Positions 5,596-6,298 of a stretch of DNA of 6,298 nt are shown here, piece by piece. The notes beneath the pieces were generated by a model that searched no databases, was not told where the DNA came from, and worked only from the letters and a program-made list of their open reading frames with translations. The DNA comes from Holosporales bacterium (GTDB taxonomy: Bacteria > Pseudomonadota > Alphaproteobacteria > BNTO01): positions 1 through 6,298 of the forward strand of contig JAISRQ010000092.1 in assembly GCA_031273545.1 (NCBI GenBank). The letters run 5' to 3'. Both the position numbers and the translations under genes were made by a program. The stretch's first letter is position 1. Every line of letters starts with the position of its first letter.

Positions 5596-5748
5596 ATGGA
5601 CTCGATGAGCAAGTACTACATTACGGAAATAACAGCCGTACCTGCCAATAGGAATAGGTTACCCAGGAGGTTGATCTTCAAAAAAGTTGCAATAATTGGC
5701 GGAATGACGATTGCAATCTTTTTAATAGGCTGGCTTGTTAGCAGGTAA
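5596..5748 (+). CDS. Tiny single-pass membrane protein preceding rluD
   Basis: A 50-residue frame begins at ATG 5596 and reads MDSMSKYYITEITAVPANRN before a basic patch (LPRRLIFKK) and one hydrophobic segment (about 31-47, ending WLVSR). The topology is probably N-in with a single helix. Starts at 5605 (47 aa), 5566 or TTG 5545 are equally possible because none has a Shine-Dalgarno. The stop is one base before the GTG of the synthase gene, so the two are probably cotranscribed and translationally coupled. It vaguely recalls small one-TM proteins beside rluD in alphaproteobacteria (such as DUF6476); this is a recollection and not a verified match. It could also be non-coding, but tight coupling to a core gene favours a real gene. 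Confidence 0.5.
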   Translation: MDSMSKYYITEITAVPANRNRLPRRLIFKKVAIIGGMTIAIFLIGWLVSR

Positions 5749-5749
5749 C

Positions 5750-6298
5750 GTGCAAACCGTTCACGTTCCAGCAAACCTAAATGGAGCCCGCTTAGACGTC
5801 GCCCTGGCGGAACTCCTGCAATGCAGCCGTTCGCATGCGCAAAAGTTGATTAGCGAAGGGCGCATTACATGCAATGACGTGGTGGTCACACAGTCAAAGC
5901 ACAAAGTTTGCGAAAATGGCGTGATTGCTGTACGTGAATGTTCGCCGACCACCCAGAGGGAGCCATTACAAATCGACCTCGACATCGTATATGAAGATGA
6001 CTCATTACTCGTCATAAATAAACCTGCGGGATTGGTTGTCCACCCCTCTGCAGGGCACTACGAAGATACGTTGGTAAACGCATTACTCGCGCACTGTCCG
6101 CAACTGTCCGACATGGGAGACCACCCGGGAATCGTTCACCGTCTGGACAAAGATACGTCCGGTCTTATTTTGGTAGCAAAGACAAACGCTGCACACGCTG
6201 CGTTGGCTGCACAATTCTGCCCCATAGTAGGAGATGACGGACTCCCCCAAAAACGCGCAATGCGGACATATGCAGCCCTAGTACACGGAATGCCGCCG
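5750..6298 (+). CDS. rluD: RluD-family 23S rRNA pseudouridine synthase (C-terminus beyond window)
   Basis: The first 183 residues of a pseudouridine synthase that isomerises uridines in RNA; RluD itself acts on helix 69 of 23S rRNA. An S4 RNA-binding domain lies at about 13-60 (ARLDVALAELLQCSRSHAQ, then ISEGRITCN). The catalytic domain follows with YEDDSLLVINKPAGLVVHPS (81-100) and the motif HRLDKDTSG (130-138), in which D133 is the catalytic aspartate. A segment at about 156-171 (FCPIVGDDGLPQKRAM) between the AAQ helix and RTYAALVHG is longer than in E. coli RluD. The GTG at 5750 is chosen because GCAGG sits 5-9 nt upstream and it lies one base after the previous stop; TTG at 5735 is an alternative. 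Paralogues RluA and RluC share these motifs, but the S4 domain and sequence favour RluD. The base composition is clearly higher in GC than the genes to the left. Confidence 0.88.
   Translation, partial: MQTVHVPANLNGARLDVALAELLQCSRSHAQKLISEGRITCNDVVVTQSKHKVCENGVIAVRECSPTTQREPLQIDLDIVYEDDSLLVINKPAGLVVHPSAGHYEDTLVNALLAHCPQLSDMGDHPGIVHRLDKDTSGLILVAKTNAAHAALAAQFCPIVGDDGLPQKRAMRTYAALVHGMPP

Overview
The window is about 6.3 kb of bacterial DNA with standard stop codons and compact gene spacing. Most of it is AT-rich, but the right end is not. Hand counts give about 28% GC at 4441-4560 (permease/ATPase junction) and about 52% at 6061-6180 (pseudouridine synthase). A TrpR-like YerC/YecD regulator, an RluD-type synthase with a tiny one-TM protein in front of it, and a secreted effector-like metalloprotease point to a host-associated proteobacterium. 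An alphaproteobacterial endosymbiont type is my best guess, but no 16S or other marker gene is present to settle it.

Layout: (1) 1-823, minus strand: a secreted, HExxH-containing protein resembling M91/NleD-like zinc peptidases. It runs off the left edge and has an extended -10 promoter in front of it. (2) 826-1008: a divergent intergenic region with an inverted repeat and a possible rightward promoter. (3) 1009-1951: a two-gene unit with a Nudix hydrolase and a short family-I inorganic pyrophosphatase-like protein that has a perfect Shine-Dalgarno. (4) 1952-2250: a regulatory intergenic stretch with alternative pairing blocks, three 10-bp direct repeats, and an inverted repeat around an extended -10. 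(5) 2251-5188: a tight four-gene operon whose genes overlap by 11, 4 and 8 nt: TrpR-like regulator, ABC substrate-binding protein with an octapeptide-repeat tail, permease, ATPase. (6) 5189-5595: about 400 bp with no convincing gene. (7) 5596-6298: a tiny membrane protein, then the start of an RluD-family pseudouridine synthase, which runs off the right edge.

How the genes fit together: the four-gene operon is the most coherent system. A DNA-binding protein of the Trp-repressor superfamily is translationally coupled to a complete importer of the ABC_sub_bind/TrpXYZ type. The likely reading is an autoregulated importer for tryptophan or a related aromatic compound. The family match is direct; the substrate is inferred. 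The Nudix and pyrophosphatase pair may act in nucleotide or pyrophosphate clean-up. The left-hand protease is the best candidate for a host-interaction factor. Nothing here is a proven new system. The most distinctive items are the repeat-tailed substrate-binding protein, the possible operator, and the secreted M91-like protein.
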